Positions 35,961 through 45,577 of a stretch of DNA of 64,000 nt are shown here, piece after piece; position 1 is the stretch's first letter, and each line of letters begins with the position of its first letter. The DNA is from Nocardia sp. NBC_01503. GTDB taxonomy: Bacteria > Actinomycetota > Actinomycetes > Mycobacteriales > Mycobacteriaceae. The stretch is taken from contig NZ_CP109596.1 in assembly GCF_036327755.1 (NCBI RefSeq), positions 3,100,001 to 3,164,000 on the forward strand, written 5' to 3'. Position numbers and translations under genes: made by a program. A model generated the notes under the pieces. It ran no database searches and had not been told where the DNA came from. It saw nothing but the letters and a program-made list of their open reading frames with translations.

Positions 35961-36854
35961 ATGGTGGCGCTGGCCCTTGATATCGGCGCGACGAAATTCG
36001 CTGCGGGCATTGTCGATTCCGATGGCGGCGTCAGCTCGGTGCGCCGGATCCAGGTCCCCGAGACCAAGGTCTGGACCGCCTGCCTCGAGCTCCTGCTGAC
36101 CGTCGCCGGCACCGAAGAGGTGACCGCCGTCGGCATCGGCGCGGCCGGACCGGTGGATGTGCGCACCGGATCGACCGGGCCACTCAATATTCCGGAGTGG
36201 GTGCACGGCTTCGGCCTGGTCGACGCCGTCCGGGAATTGTTCCCCGAGGCGGTGATTCACTTCGCCGTCGACGGCGTCTGCCTGGCGCTGGCCGAACAGG
36301 CCTTCGGCGCGGCCCGGGGTGAATCGAACGTCCTGTGTATGACGGTGTCCTCGGGTATCGGCGGCGGTGTGATCTCCGATGGCCGAGTCGTCATGGGCCG
36401 CACCGGAAATGGTGGGCACGTCGGCCATATCATCGTCCCCGGCAACGAAGAACCCTGCGCCTGTGGCGGTTTCGGCTGTGTGGAGGCCGTGGCCAGCGGT
36501 AAATCCTCGGTGCGCTGGGCGCGCCGACAGGGCTGGACCGGCGATACCGGGATAGCACTCTCCGCCGCCGCGCACGCCGGGGACGAGATCGCCCTCGCCG
36601 CCATGCACCGCTCGGGTACCGCCCTCGGTACCGCCATCGCCTCGGCCGCGGCCCTGCTGGACACCGATCTGGTGGTGGTCGGGGGCGGCTTCGCGCAATC
36701 CGGTGAACCACTCTGGGCTCCACTGCGGGCGGCCGCGGCCGCTCATGCCCGGCTGTCCTTCCTGCGTGAATTGCGGGTGGTCCCCTCCGAACTCACCGAC
36801 CAGGCCACCCTCGCCGGGGCCGCGCTACTGGCGAAACAGGGCGTGGAAAGATGA
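35961..36854 (+). CDS. ROK-family sugar kinase-like protein
   Basis: 297 residues. ATP-binding [14 protein letters not shown], the [11 protein letters not shown] stretch, and the ROK zinc motif with the histidine in NGGHVGHI and cysteines in [13 protein letters not shown] are present. There is no N-terminal HTH, so it is a kinase (glucose or N-acyl hexosamine type) rather than a NagC-type repressor. AAGGAGG precedes ATG 35961. Its stop overlaps the gpmA start (ATGA). Confidence 0.85.
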   Translation: MVALALDIGATKFAAGIVDSDGGVSSVRRIQVPETKVWTACLELLLTVAGTEEVTAVGIGAAGPVDVRTGSTGPLNIPEWVHGFGLVDAVRELFPEAVIHFAVDGVCLALAEQAFGAARGESNVLCMTVSSGIGGGVISDGRVVMGRTGNGGHVGHIIVPGNEEPCACGGFGCVEAVASGKSSVRWARRQGWTGDTGIALSAAAHAGDEIALAAMHRSGTALGTAIASAAALLDTDLVVVGGGFAQSGEPLWAPLRAAAAAHARLSFLRELRVVPSELTDQATLAGAALLAKQGVER

Positions 36855-37597
36855 CCCCCATGACGTACACCCTCGTGCTGCTGCGCCACGGCGAGAGCGA
36901 ATGGAATGCCCTCAACCTGTTCACCGGCTGGGTGGACGTCCGTCTCACCGACAAGGGTGTCGCCGAAGGCAAGCGTGCCGGTGAATTGCTGGCCGAACAC
37001 GGGATTCTGCCCGATATCGTCTACACCTCGCTGTTGCGCCGTGCGATCAGCACCGCCAACAACGCGCTGGACGCCTGCGATCGCCATTGGATTCCGGTCG
37101 TACGCGATTGGCGTCTGAACGAGCGCCACTACGGCGCGCTGCAGGGCAAGAACAAGGCGGAGATCAAGGACCAGTACGGCGATGAGCAGTTCATGCTGTG
37201 GCGTCGCAGCTATGACACCCCGCCGCCGCCGATCGAGGCCGGTAGCGAATACAGCCAGGACGCCGATCCGCGCTACGCCGGTATCGACGTGCCGCTGACC
37301 GAATGCCTCAAGGATGTCGTGGCGCGGATGGTGCCGTACTGGGAGGACACCATCTCCCAGGATGTCACCGCCGGTAAAACGGTTCTGATTGCCGCGCACG
37401 GCAATTCGCTGCGCGCGCTGGTGAAGCACCTCGAGGGCATCTCCGACGACGCCATCGCCGAGCTGAACATTCCCACCGGTATTCCGCTCAAGTACGAGCT
37501 GGACGAGAACCTGCGCCCGCTGGGCCCGGGCGAGTACCTGGACCCCGAGGCCGCTGCCGCGGGTGCGGCCGCCGTCGCGAATCAGGGCGGCAAATAA
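36851..37597 (+). CDS. gpmA: 2,3-bisphosphoglycerate-dependent phosphoglycerate mutase
   Basis: 248 residues. Interconverts 3- and 2-phosphoglycerate. The phospho-histidine motif [11 protein letters not shown] and the partner histidine in [17 protein letters not shown], together with [17 protein letters not shown], identify the dPGM family. Start at ATG 36851 (overlap with the kinase gene) or the ATG at 36860. As in M. tuberculosis it lies upstream of senX3-regX3, here separated by five other genes. A strong terminator follows. Confidence 0.95.
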   Translation: MTPMTYTLVLLRHGESEWNALNLFTGWVDVRLTDKGVAEGKRAGELLAEHGILPDIVYTSLLRRAISTANNALDACDRHWIPVVRDWRLNERHYGALQGKNKAEIKDQYGDEQFMLWRRSYDTPPPPIEAGSEYSQDADPRYAGIDVPLTECLKDVVARMVPYWEDTISQDVTAGKTVLIAAHGNSLRALVKHLEGISDDAIAELNIPTGIPLKYELDENLRPLGPGEYLDPEAAAAGAAAVANQGGK

Positions 37598-37612
37598 CTC
37601 GTAGTAACGCCG

Positions 37613-37652
37613 AACGCGCTGTAGCCGAATTATTCGGTTGCAGCGCGTTTTT
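37613..37652 (+). terminator. rho-independent terminator after gpmA
   Basis: A 17-bp stem (AACGCGCTGTAGCCGAA against TTCGGTTGCAGCGCGTT, wobble pairs) with a TTA loop and a T5 tail. The AT-rich 185 bp that follow presumably hold the promoter of the CocE-type gene. Confidence 0.9.
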
Positions 37653-37838
37653 CATTTATCCACCGTGTGGTGTGATCTGCATCTCAGTACGGCACCGTAG
37701 GGTATTCAATTGTGCCGCAATGTAATTTGCCGAAATTTTGCCCATTAAAACGGGTAACTGTAACCAGGCTTTGCAACTTACTTCCGAGTAGATATGCTTC
37801 CGGACGTTCGACCATTTGCGAGAGGTAGATCACGTTCG

Positions 37839-39890
37839 ATGAAGCACGCGCTACGGGTCACGGTGCTCGCCACCGCGACCGCTCTGCTCGTTCCCCTATC
37901 CGCCATCAACGCTGATGCGGCCCCCACCCCGAGCGGCCCCGACGGCGGCGCGGCGGGTGCGGCCTGGACCGCCACCGAGGACGGTCAGCAGCAGTACCCG
38001 AATGTCTTCATCGAATGGGACGTCCCCATCACGATGAGCGACGGCACCGTACTCAAGGGCAACGTCTACCATCCGGCGGACGCGTCGGGCCGCCCGATCG
38101 ACACCCCGACGCCGACCGTGCTGAACATGACGCCCTACACCAAACTGGTGTCGAACGTCGCCGACAGCGCCTTCGCGATTCCCGGCCTCGGCGACGCCCT
38201 GGTCAATGTCTTCCGGAACATCAACCTCTCCGGAACACCCATCTCCGGCTTCGGCGAACTGCTGAACGCGGCGGGCAACGGCGAACTCCGCAACTTCTCC
38301 GTCGACCGCCAGCTCATCAAGTCCGGGTACACGCAGGTCGTCGTCGACGTGCGCGGCACCGGCTTCTCGCAGGGCGAATGGGACATGCTGCGCGGTCGCG
38401 AGCAGCAGGACACCGTCGAGACCATCGACTGGGCGTCCAAGCAGAGCTGGTCCAACGGCCGCATCGGTATGAACGGCCTGTCCTACAGCGCCATCAACCA
38501 GGTGCAGGCCGCGGAGAAGAACCCGCCCGCCCTGAAAACCATCTTCCCGATCGTGCCCGGCAGCGATCTCGTCGACGATGTGCTCGCGCCCGGCGGCGGC
38601 TTCGGCTTCAACTTCATTCCGCTGTGGCTCTCGGCCATCAACGGTCTCAAGTGGCTGCCGGACCTGGCCGCGATCGCACAGGGCAAGTTCGACTTCAAAT
38701 GGTTGCAGGACCGCGCCGACGACCCGTTCACCTATCTGGACGTGCTCATGTCGGCGTACACCAGCACCGATATGAACACCCTCGATCCGCGGGTGAAGAA
38801 CATGCTCAACGATCTCTCCTCGGAACGCCAAGCGTGGCTGGGTGATCCGAGCCGGATCAATATCCCGACCTTCGTCACCGGTGGCTGGCACGACCTGTTC
38901 ACCTACTCGGAATCCAAGATCTACAACGAGATTCCGCTGCCCGCCGGGCAGAAGCAGCTGTTGATGGGCAATACCTACCACGTCACCTCCGGCTCCGAGG
39001 CCGGTCGCCCCGGTCTGCCGCCGCGCCTGGATGTACTGCAGCGCGCCTGGTTCGACAAGTGGCTCAAGGGCATCGACAACAGCATCGACAAGTACGGCCC
39101 GGTCACCCTGCGCCAGCAGGGCGGCGGCTGGATCACCCAGGGCGGCTTCGGCGAATCCGCGCCCTCGGAGGAGGCCGCGCGCTACCGCCGCATGTACCTG
39201 TCATCGCAGCGCAGCGGCACCGCGAACAGCCTCTACGACGGTTCGCTGACCGCCGAGGCCAATGGCGACACCGACCGGCTCAGCGTCTCCATGGGTCTGA
39301 CCACACTGTGCTCCAATGACGCCGCACAGGGCAGCGCCGGTGTGCTCTCCATCATCGACGGCTGCGCGCTGGACTCGCGGATCGCCGAGACCAACGGGCT
39401 CACCTTCACCAGCGCCCCGGTCGCCGAGCCCACCACCGTCTCGGGTCCGATCGCGGTGCACCTCAACACCGTTCAGGACGCCACCGACGGCTACTGGACC
39501 GTCACCGTCAATGACGTTGCGCCCGATGGCAAGTCGACCGTGCTGACCTCCGGCCAGATGATGGCGTCCATGCGCCAGATCGACGAGGCCGCCAGCTCGC
39601 GTTCGGACAGCGGCGACTACACCGACCCGCGCGCCTTCACCTCGCTGGACAAGAGCGAGCCGACGGTGCCCGGTGAGGCCACCACCCTCGATATCGCGCT
39701 CAGCGGTACCGAGGCCCTGCTCCAGCCGGGACACCGGCTGCGGGTGGACGTCTTCGCGGGCAACTTCCCCAAGGGCCTGCCGATCCTGCCGATGCTCCTC
39801 GATACCGGTCTGAAGCCGCAGCATGTGCAGCTCGACCCGAATCGTCCGAGCTTCGTCAATATCCCGGTTCGCGGTAACACCGGCTGGTGA
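37839..39890 (+). CDS. secreted CocE/NonD-family hydrolase (first of a tandem pair)
   Basis: 683 residues with a signal peptide (VTVLATATALLVPLSAINADA, cleavage after ADA-A). The CocE/X-Pro dipeptidyl-peptidase domain holds VPITMSDGTVLKGNVYHPAD, VVVDVRGTGFSQGEWDMLRG, the nucleophile elbow GMNGLSYSAINQ and GGWHDLFTYSE; the C-terminal jelly-roll follows (LDIALSGTEALLQPGHRLRV). Acts outside the cell on an ester or amide, substrate unknown. ATG 37839 has AGAGGTAG upstream. Very close to the next gene, a recent tandem duplication. Confidence 0.9.
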   Translation: MKHALRVTVLATATALLVPLSAINADAAPTPSGPDGGAAGAAWTATEDGQQQYPNVFIEWDVPITMSDGTVLKGNVYHPADASGRPIDTPTPTVLNMTPYTKLVSNVADSAFAIPGLGDALVNVFRNINLSGTPISGFGELLNAAGNGELRNFSVDRQLIKSGYTQVVVDVRGTGFSQGEWDMLRGREQQDTVETIDWASKQSWSNGRIGMNGLSYSAINQVQAAEKNPPALKTIFPIVPGSDLVDDVLAPGGGFGFNFIPLWLSAINGLKWLPDLAAIAQGKFDFKWLQDRADDPFTYLDVLMSAYTSTDMNTLDPRVKNMLNDLSSERQAWLGDPSRINIPTFVTGGWHDLFTYSESKIYNEIPLPAGQKQLLMGNTYHVTSGSEAGRPGLPPRLDVLQRAWFDKWLKGIDNSIDKYGPVTLRQQGGGWITQGGFGESAPSEEAARYRRMYLSSQRSGTANSLYDGSLTAEANGDTDRLSVSMGLTTLCSNDAAQGSAGVLSIIDGCALDSRIAETNGLTFTSAPVAEPTTVSGPIAVHLNTVQDATDGYWTVTVNDVAPDGKSTVLTSGQMMASMRQIDEAASSRSDSGDYTDPRAFTSLDKSEPTVPGEATTLDIALSGTEALLQPGHRLRVDVFAGNFPKGLPILPMLLDTGLKPQHVQLDPNRPSFVNIPVRGNTGW

Positions 39891-39911
39891 TTCCGTCCCT
39901 CCGGGCATGAG

Positions 39912-39956
39912 ATCCGGGTGTGCACAACGGCGTGCACACCCGGATTTCTTTATTTT
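39912..39956 (+). terminator. rho-independent terminator between the two CocE-type genes
   Basis: A perfect 14-bp stem (ATCCGGGTGTGCAC against GTGCACACCCGGAT), 6-nt loop, then TTCTTTATTTT. It means the second copy needs its own promoter in 39957-40022. Confidence 0.9.
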
Positions 39957-40022
39957 GTGCAGTCTCACCAACTTTCGGGGAAACTGTCCCAGACTGTTGC
40001 CGGTGTCCTAACTTGACGAAGT

Positions 40023-42053
40023 ATGCCTCTCCTGCTGCGAGTCGCGGTGGCCATGACGGCCGCGGTGGCACTGACACAGTTCGTCTCACCCGCCGCCACC
40101 GCCGATCCCGTCGGCCCGGACGGCGGCGTCACCGGCGCGGAATGGGCTGCGACGGAAGATAATCCACAGGTATATCCCAATGTCTACATCGACTGGGACG
40201 TGCCGATCACCATGAGTGACGGCACCGTGCTGAAGGCCAATGTCTACCACCCGGCGGACGCGTCGGGGCAGCCCATCGCCGATCCCACGCCGACCATCGT
40301 GAACCTCACGCCGTACACGAAACTCGGCTCCATGATCGCGGATTCGGCGGTATCGATACCCGGGCTGTCCGATCTACTGGTGCAGGCGTTCCGGGACTTC
40401 GACCTCACCGGTACGCCGATCTCCGGGCTCACCGATCTGACCAAGGCCCTCGGCGGCGGACTGCTGCGCACCTTCACCGTGGACCGGCAGTTGATCAAGT
40501 CCGGGTATACGCAGGTCGTCGTCGATGTGCGCGGAACCGGTTTCTCCCAAGGAGATTGGGACCTGCTGGGGGAGCGGGAACAGCAGGACAGCGCCGAGGT
40601 CATCGACTGGGCCTCGAAGCAGGGCTGGTCCACCGGTGATATCGGAATGTCGGGCGTCTCCTACTCCGGGCTCAACCAATTGCAGGTGGCCGCGAAACGA
40701 CCGCCCGCCCTGAAGGCCATCTTCCCGGTTGTGCCCAGCCGCAACCCCTTCCGCGATCTGGTAGCGCCCGGCGGTGCCATCGGCGCGGCCTTCATGCCAC
40801 TCTGGCTGGCCGCCGTCAACGGCGGCAAACTCGTACCGGATATGACCGCGCTGCTGCGGGGCCGGTTCGATATGAAATGGCTCGCGGACAGATTGGCCGA
40901 TCCGTTCACCTTCGTGGACGCGCTGCTGGAGGTGTTCCTGCAACCGAATATCGACCAGTTGAGCCCCAAGATCCGCGCACTGCTCGAATCCGGTAGTCCG
41001 ATGCGGCAGGCCTGGGAGACCGATCCTGCGCGAATCACCGTGCCCGCCTTCATTACCGGCGGCTGGCACGATGTCTTCGTCGCCTCACAGGCCGACGTAT
41101 ATCGCCGAATCCCCCTGCCGCCCGGGCGGAAACAACTCCTCGTCGGCGATGGCTACCACATCTCCAACGGTAATGAATCCGGCCGTCCAGGCCTGCCGCC
41201 GCGCATGGATGTGCTGCAGCGCGCCTGGTTCGACAAGTGGCTCAAAGGTATCGACAACGGTATCGACGAATTCGGTCCGGTCACCATGAAGGAGCAGGGC
41301 GGCGGCTGGATCACCGCCCCGACCTTCCCGCAGCCGGGTGTCGAGTATCAGCGCATGTACCTCGACGGCGCGCCCAGCGGCACCGGCGGGCACAGCGTGC
41401 ACGACGGCTCACTGCTCACCGCACCGGGCGGCAATGACCTGCTCACCGTCGCCCCCGGACTGACCGGACTCTGCTCCCGAGACGCGGCACAGGAGACCAT
41501 CGGCATCATCTCCCTCATCGACGCCTGCGGAAAGGATTCCCGCATACAGGAATCCAACGGCCTGACCTTCACCAGCGCCCCGGTCGCCGAGCTCACCACC
41601 GTCTCCGGTCCCATCGCCGTGCACCTGAACACCGTGCACGATGCCGCCGACGGCTACTGGGTCGCCACCGTCAATGATGTTGCCCCCGACGGCCGTTCGA
41701 CCGCCTTGTCCAGCGGCCAGCTCGTCGCCTCACTGCGCGCCATCGATGAATCCCGCAGCACTCGCGGACTCAACGGCGACTACACCGACCCGGTCCCAGA
41801 CCTATCTCTCGATACTCGGCAGCAGGCCATCCCGGGACAGCCTGTGACACTGGACATCTCGATCGCGGGCGTGGACGCCGTCCTGCAACCCGGCCACCGC
41901 CTCCGCGTCGACGTCTACGCGGGCAACTTCCCGAAGGGTATGCCGCCCACCGCGATAACGGTCGACACCGGCCTCCGCCCGCAGCACCTGCTCCTGGACC
42001 CGGCCGAGCCCAGCTATGTGAATATCCCGGTGCGAGGCAACCCGGGCTGGTGA
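40023..42053 (+). CDS. secreted CocE/NonD-family hydrolase (second of a tandem pair)
   Basis: 676 residues. Signal peptide (VAVAMTAAVALTQFVSPAATA). The same domain order as the upstream copy: VPITMSDGTVLKANVYHPAD, VDVRGTGFSQGDWDLLGERE, elbow GMSGVSYSGLNQ, GGWHDVFVASQ and the jelly-roll. By eye about two thirds identical. ATG 40023 has no strong site upstream, so initiation may be leaderless or start-coupled. Ends before a paired palindromic repeat. Confidence 0.9.
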   Translation: MPLLLRVAVAMTAAVALTQFVSPAATADPVGPDGGVTGAEWAATEDNPQVYPNVYIDWDVPITMSDGTVLKANVYHPADASGQPIADPTPTIVNLTPYTKLGSMIADSAVSIPGLSDLLVQAFRDFDLTGTPISGLTDLTKALGGGLLRTFTVDRQLIKSGYTQVVVDVRGTGFSQGDWDLLGEREQQDSAEVIDWASKQGWSTGDIGMSGVSYSGLNQLQVAAKRPPALKAIFPVVPSRNPFRDLVAPGGAIGAAFMPLWLAAVNGGKLVPDMTALLRGRFDMKWLADRLADPFTFVDALLEVFLQPNIDQLSPKIRALLESGSPMRQAWETDPARITVPAFITGGWHDVFVASQADVYRRIPLPPGRKQLLVGDGYHISNGNESGRPGLPPRMDVLQRAWFDKWLKGIDNGIDEFGPVTMKEQGGGWITAPTFPQPGVEYQRMYLDGAPSGTGGHSVHDGSLLTAPGGNDLLTVAPGLTGLCSRDAAQETIGIISLIDACGKDSRIQESNGLTFTSAPVAELTTVSGPIAVHLNTVHDAADGYWVATVNDVAPDGRSTALSSGQLVASLRAIDESRSTRGLNGDYTDPVPDLSLDTRQQAIPGQPVTLDISIAGVDAVLQPGHRLRVDVYAGNFPKGMPPTAITVDTGLRPQHLLLDPAEPSYVNIPVRGNPGW

Positions 42054-42117
42054 CTCCGCCCACCCGCCGCGCCTCTCCGCCGACCCGGAATGCCGCTCCA
42101 TAAACCGGCGCGCCTTT

Positions 42118-42207
42118 CCGTCATCCCGGCGCGTTTTTGGCCGGGATCCACGGTTGTCGGAGCATCACTCGAGGTGGATCCCGGCCAAAAGCATGCCGGG
42201 ATGACGG
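42118..42207. repeat. paired REP-like palindromic repeats in inverted orientation
   Basis: CCGTCATCCCGGC at 42118 to GGCCGGGATCCAC at 42151 is one unit; GTGGATCCCGGCC at 42174 to GCCGGGATGACGG at 42207 is its inverted copy, 22 bp apart. Each unit folds by itself and the two could also pair with each other. It lies between convergent genes. Confidence 0.85.
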
Positions 42208-42226
42208 AGGGTGGTTGGACGGAGGA

Positions 42227-42928
42227 CTACTGGTCGACGTCGGCGAAGGTTGCCTCGAGCGGCGGGAACATGGCGCGGGAATCGTTGCCGCCGAACCATT
42301 GTCCGACCACGAAGGCCGAGGTGGCCTCGAGGTATCTGGCCTGGGCGAGGCCGCCCGCGTGGAATGGCTTCAAGTTCATGTCCTCCACCAGGGCGGCGAC
42401 GCGGGCGACGGCGTCCGTGTCGTCCCCGCACAGCGGGACGAGCAGCGTGCGTCCCTCGAACTCGCGTCGCGCTCCGGCATACACCTCGGCGGCGCACAGG
42501 TTGAAGCCCTTCACCACCTGCGCCCCCGGGACTGTCGCCGCAATACGTTCGGCGACAGCCTCTTCCGAGAGCACGAATCTTCCGCTGTCCGGCAGGAAGG
42601 CATTGGTGCAGTCGATGACCGTGCGCCCTGCCAGCGCCGGGCCACCGACCGCGAGCACCTCGGTCAGTGCGGTGACGGGCAGGGCCAGCAGTACCACTTC
42701 GCCGAATTCCGCCGCTGCGGCGATGCTCGCCGCCCGCACCTTTACGGGGTTGGCGGGAGTGGCAGCGGACGCCTGCGCCACCACGCCGGCTCCGGTCGCG
42801 ATCGCCGCCACCGCTTCCCGCGCCCGCACCGCGTCGCGTGCGCCGATCGCGATGTCGTGGCCCGCCGCGGCCCACTGTCCGCCGAGCGCCCGTGCCATGG
42901 CTCCGGCTCCGATGATTCCGATTCGCAT
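42227..42928 (-). CDS. NADP(H)-binding F420-dependent NADP reductase-like protein
   Basis: 233 residues. The N-terminus MRIGIIGAGAMARALGGQWA is a dinucleotide-binding Rossmann fold, followed by IAIGARDAVRAREAV, a motif VVLLALPVTALTEVL and TVIDCTNAF, then GFNLCAAEVYAG. This resembles the NPdG/F420-dependent NADP oxidoreductase family, although F420 dependence is not shown by sequence alone. Divergent from the HxlR gene at 43017, which probably represses it. Confidence 0.8.
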   Translation of the reverse strand: MRIGIIGAGAMARALGGQWAAAGHDIAIGARDAVRAREAVAAIATGAGVVAQASAATPANPVKVRAASIAAAAEFGEVVLLALPVTALTEVLAVGGPALAGRTVIDCTNAFLPDSGRFVLSEEAVAERIAATVPGAQVVKGFNLCAAEVYAGARREFEGRTLLVPLCGDDTDAVARVAALVEDMNLKPFHAGGLAQARYLEATSAFVVGQWFGGNDSRAMFPPLEATFADVDQ

Positions 42929-42974
42929 ATGAACTCCTGGGTCGTGGTTGCGAATTCGACGTTAGGAATTTCGA

Positions 42975-42994
42975 TACGCACTCGCGGGTGCGCA
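42975..42994. promoter_or_regulatory. inverted repeat in reductase/HxlR intergenic region
   Basis: TACGCAC at 42975-42981 faces GTGCGCA at 42988-42994 (one mismatch) in the 88-bp divergent gap. Position, length and the neighbouring HxlR gene make it a candidate operator. Confidence 0.4.
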
Positions 42995-43016
42995 TTACCG
43001 CTGGCACGCTGGAGTC

Positions 43017-43409
43017 GTGACGATCGAGACGACTACCCCGGAGGCGGTGGCGTTCGCGGAGTACGGCGACTACGAATCCGATTGCCCCGCACGCCTGGCC
43101 GTCGATCTCTTCGGCAACTCTTGGCTGACGGTGATCGTCTATACCCTGCGCGAGGGCCCCATGCGCCCGGTCGAACTGCGGCGTGCCATCGGCGGTATCA
43201 GTCAGAAGATGCTCACCCAGACCCTGCGCCGGATGGAGCGGATGGGATTGCTGGAACGTCGCCGGTACGCCGAGGCTCCGCCGCGGGTGGAGTACGAGTT
43301 GACCTGCGCGGGCATCGATCTGCTCACTCCGATCCTGGCCCTGGGCGCGTGGGCGGATCGACACGGTGACGCGGTTCGAGATGCCCTCTACGGCGACCCC
43401 GAGGAGTGA
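43017..43409 (+). CDS. HxlR-family transcriptional regulator
   Basis: 130 residues. The HxlR layout is clear: an N-terminal DCPARLAVDLFGNSWLTVIV with a conserved cysteine, LRRAIGGISQKMLTQTLRRM (recognition helix) and MGLLERRRYAEAPPRVEYEL (wing). These regulators often sense electrophiles or disulfide stress through the cysteine. GTG 43017 follows GGAG. Divergent from the NADP reductase gene. Confidence 0.9.
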   Translation: MTIETTTPEAVAFAEYGDYESDCPARLAVDLFGNSWLTVIVYTLREGPMRPVELRRAIGGISQKMLTQTLRRMERMGLLERRRYAEAPPRVEYELTCAGIDLLTPILALGAWADRHGDAVRDALYGDPEE

Positions 43410-43480
43410 TCGGCCACCTACACGGTGGTTGCCACAAAAATGCCGAACTTCGCCCCCGGCCAGTCGAAACATTGCGTGAA

Positions 43481-43500
43481 CGACGGGCCAACGCCCGTCG
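43481..43500 (+). other. leader hairpin upstream of senX3
   Basis: CGACGGGC-CAAC-GCCCGTCG is a perfect 8-bp stem with a 4-nt loop, 75 bp before senX3. Two direct GTGA-type repeats (GTGACC at 43509, GTGAAA at 43518) follow and could be RegX3-binding half sites. A role in control is inference. Confidence 0.4.
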
Positions 43501-43574
43501 AAGCCCCTGTGACCTGCGTGAAACTTCCTGCACCCGGGGTCGGACCCGGCTGAGGCGACCGTACGATTCAAAGT

Positions 43575-44822
43575 GTGAGCGTTCCACAGGCCGTGCTGTT
43601 GGCAGTCCTGGCGGCCGTCGTTGGACTGGCAGTCGGTGGATTGCTCATTCCCTATGTCAATGCCCGGCAGGAGCGGCTGCGCGCCGCCACCGACTCGGGC
43701 CTGACCATGTCGCAGGTCCTGGACCTGATCGTGCTCGCCTCCGAGAGCGGTATCGCGGTGGTCGACCAGTACCGCGATGTGGTGCTGGTGAACCCGCGCG
43801 CCGAGGAGCTGGGCATAGTCCATGATCGGCTGCTCGACGAACGTGCCTGGTCCGCCGTGCAGCAGGTGCTGGCTGGCGGTACCGATATCGAATTCGAGCT
43901 GACCGCGAAGATTCCTATGCCGGGCCGTGCCCGCCTGGCAGTCCGGGGTGTTGCCAGGCCGTTGTCGCAGGAGAACCCGAACTTCGTGGTGCTCTTCGCC
44001 GACGACGACTCCGAACAGGCCCGCATGGAGGCCACCCGCCGCGATTTCGTCGCCAATGTGAGCCATGAGCTCAAGACTCCGGTCAGCGCCATGAGCCTGT
44101 TGGCTGAGGCTTTGCTGGAATCGGCGGACGATCCGGAGTCGGTGCGGCACTTCGGTGAACGCCTGCACGGTGAGGCCCGCCGCATGGGCAAGATGGTCAC
44201 CGAGCTGATCGCACTGTCCCGGCTGCAGGGCGCGGAGAAGCTGCCCGAACTCGAGGCCGTCGATGTGGACAGCGTGGTCAACCAGGCCATCGAGCGCTCC
44301 CGCACCGCCGCCGAGGCCGCCGGTATCACCGTGAGCACCGACTCCACCAGCGGACTGGAGGTGATCGGCGATCAGACGCTGCTGGTGACCGCCCTGTCGA
44401 ATCTGGTGGAGAACGCGATCGCGTACTCGCCCCGTGGATCACAGGTTTCGGTGTCCCGGGCACTGCGCGGCGGTCATGTGAATATCGCCGTGACCGATCG
44501 CGGTATCGGGATCGCCAAGGAAGACCAGGAACGCGTCTTCGAAAGATTCTTCCGGGCCGACAAGGCGCGTTCGCGCGCCACCGGCGGTACCGGGCTCGGG
44601 CTGGCTATCGTCAAGCACGTGGCGGCCAACCACAGCGGTGAGGTCACCCTGTGGAGCAAACTGGGCACCGGATCCACGTTCACGCTGCGGATCCCGTCCC
44701 ACCCCATCGACGGCAACGGCGTCGACAAGAGACTTTCCGCCGGGATTCCGGCGGCGAAGAAGGAAACCGGCCCGCGCCCCCTCGGACGGGCCAGAACCAA
44801 CGGTGTGGAGGCAACCCGATGA
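43575..44822 (+). CDS. senX3: sensor histidine kinase SenX3
   Basis: 415 residues. Two-component sensor of phosphate limitation, working with RegX3 and the Pst system. An N-terminal membrane segment ([20 protein letters not shown]), a PAS-like domain at about residues 50-150, the phospho-acceptor H-box [15 protein letters not shown]-box [11 protein letters not shown]1 [10 protein letters not shown] and G2 [12 protein letters not shown] are all present. GTG 43575. Its stop overlaps regX3 (ATGA), with no repeat spacer of the kind known between these genes in M. tuberculosis. Confidence 0.95.
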   Translation: MSVPQAVLLAVLAAVVGLAVGGLLIPYVNARQERLRAATDSGLTMSQVLDLIVLASESGIAVVDQYRDVVLVNPRAEELGIVHDRLLDERAWSAVQQVLAGGTDIEFELTAKIPMPGRARLAVRGVARPLSQENPNFVVLFADDDSEQARMEATRRDFVANVSHELKTPVSAMSLLAEALLESADDPESVRHFGERLHGEARRMGKMVTELIALSRLQGAEKLPELEAVDVDSVVNQAIERSRTAAEAAGITVSTDSTSGLEVIGDQTLLVTALSNLVENAIAYSPRGSQVSVSRALRGGHVNIAVTDRGIGIAKEDQERVFERFFRADKARSRATGGTGLGLAIVKHVAANHSGEVTLWSKLGTGSTFTLRIPSHPIDGNGVDKRLSAGIPAAKKETGPRPLGRARTNGVEATR

Positions 44823-45508
44823 CGAGTGTGCTGATCGTCGAGGACGAGGAGTCGCTGGCCGATCCGCTCGCATTCCTCCTGCGCAAGGAGGGGTTCGAGG
44901 TCACCGTGGTCGGTGACGGCCCGTCCGCGCTGGCCGAGTTCGACCGGTCCGGGGCGGATATCGTCCTGCTCGATCTCATGCTGCCCGGTATGAGCGGCAC
45001 CGATGTGTGCAAGCAGTTGCGCGCTCGCGGCAGTGTCCCGGTCATCATGGTGACCGCGCGCGACAGCGAGATCGACAAGGTGGTCGGCCTGGAACTGGGC
45101 GCCGACGACTACGTCACCAAGCCGTACTCCTCACGTGAGCTCATCGCCCGCATCCGCGCCGTACTGCGCCGTGGGGCGGGCGAGGAGGCCGACAACGGCG
45201 GCGAGACCAGCGTGCTGGAGGCGGGCCCGGTCCGGATGGACGTGGACCGCCACACCGTCCAGGTGAACGGTAAGTCGGTGACCCTGCCGCTCAAGGAGTT
45301 CGACCTGCTGGAGTACCTGCTGCGCAACTCCGGTCGCGTGCTGACCCGCGGCCAGCTCATCGACCGCGTTTGGGGCGCCGACTACGTCGGTGACACCAAA
45401 ACGCTCGACGTGCACGTGAAGCGCCTGCGCTCCAAGATCGAATCCGATCCGGCCAAGCCCGAACATCTGGTCACGGTCCGCGGTCTGGGTTACAAACTGG
45501 AGGCATAG
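44819..45508 (+). CDS. regX3: two-component response regulator RegX3
   Basis: 229 residues. OmpR-type: acidic pocket [10 protein letters not shown], phospho-aspartate in [14 protein letters not shown], the lysine in [11 protein letters not shown], and a C-terminal winged helix ([20 protein letters not shown]). Activates phosphate-starvation genes when phosphorylated by SenX3. The stop lies just before a 19-bp bidirectional terminator. Confidence 0.95.
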   Translation: MTSVLIVEDEESLADPLAFLLRKEGFEVTVVGDGPSALAEFDRSGADIVLLDLMLPGMSGTDVCKQLRARGSVPVIMVTARDSEIDKVVGLELGADDYVTKPYSSRELIARIRAVLRRGAGEEADNGGETSVLEAGPVRMDVDRHTVQVNGKSVTLPLKEFDLLEYLLRNSGRVLTRGQLIDRVWGADYVGDTKTLDVHVKRLRSKIESDPAKPEHLVTVRGLGYKLEA

Positions 45509-45518
45509 GGTCAAGCGA

Positions 45519-45561
45519 AAAGGCCGCTCGCGCTTCGGAAGTCGAAGCGCGAGCGGCCTTT
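45519..45561. terminator. bidirectional terminator between regX3 and a secreted-protein gene
   Basis: A perfect 19-bp stem (AAAGGCCGCTCGCGCTTCG against its complement) with a GAAGT loop and A/T runs at both ends, placed between convergent genes. Confidence 0.9.
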
Positions 45562-45577
45562 CGGCAGAGTTGGGCGG

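Noticed and set aside
42165..44168. 667-codon open frame on the minus strand
   Set aside because: Antisense to the HxlR gene and to senX3, and out of frame over the reductase gene; the translation has no coherent domain.
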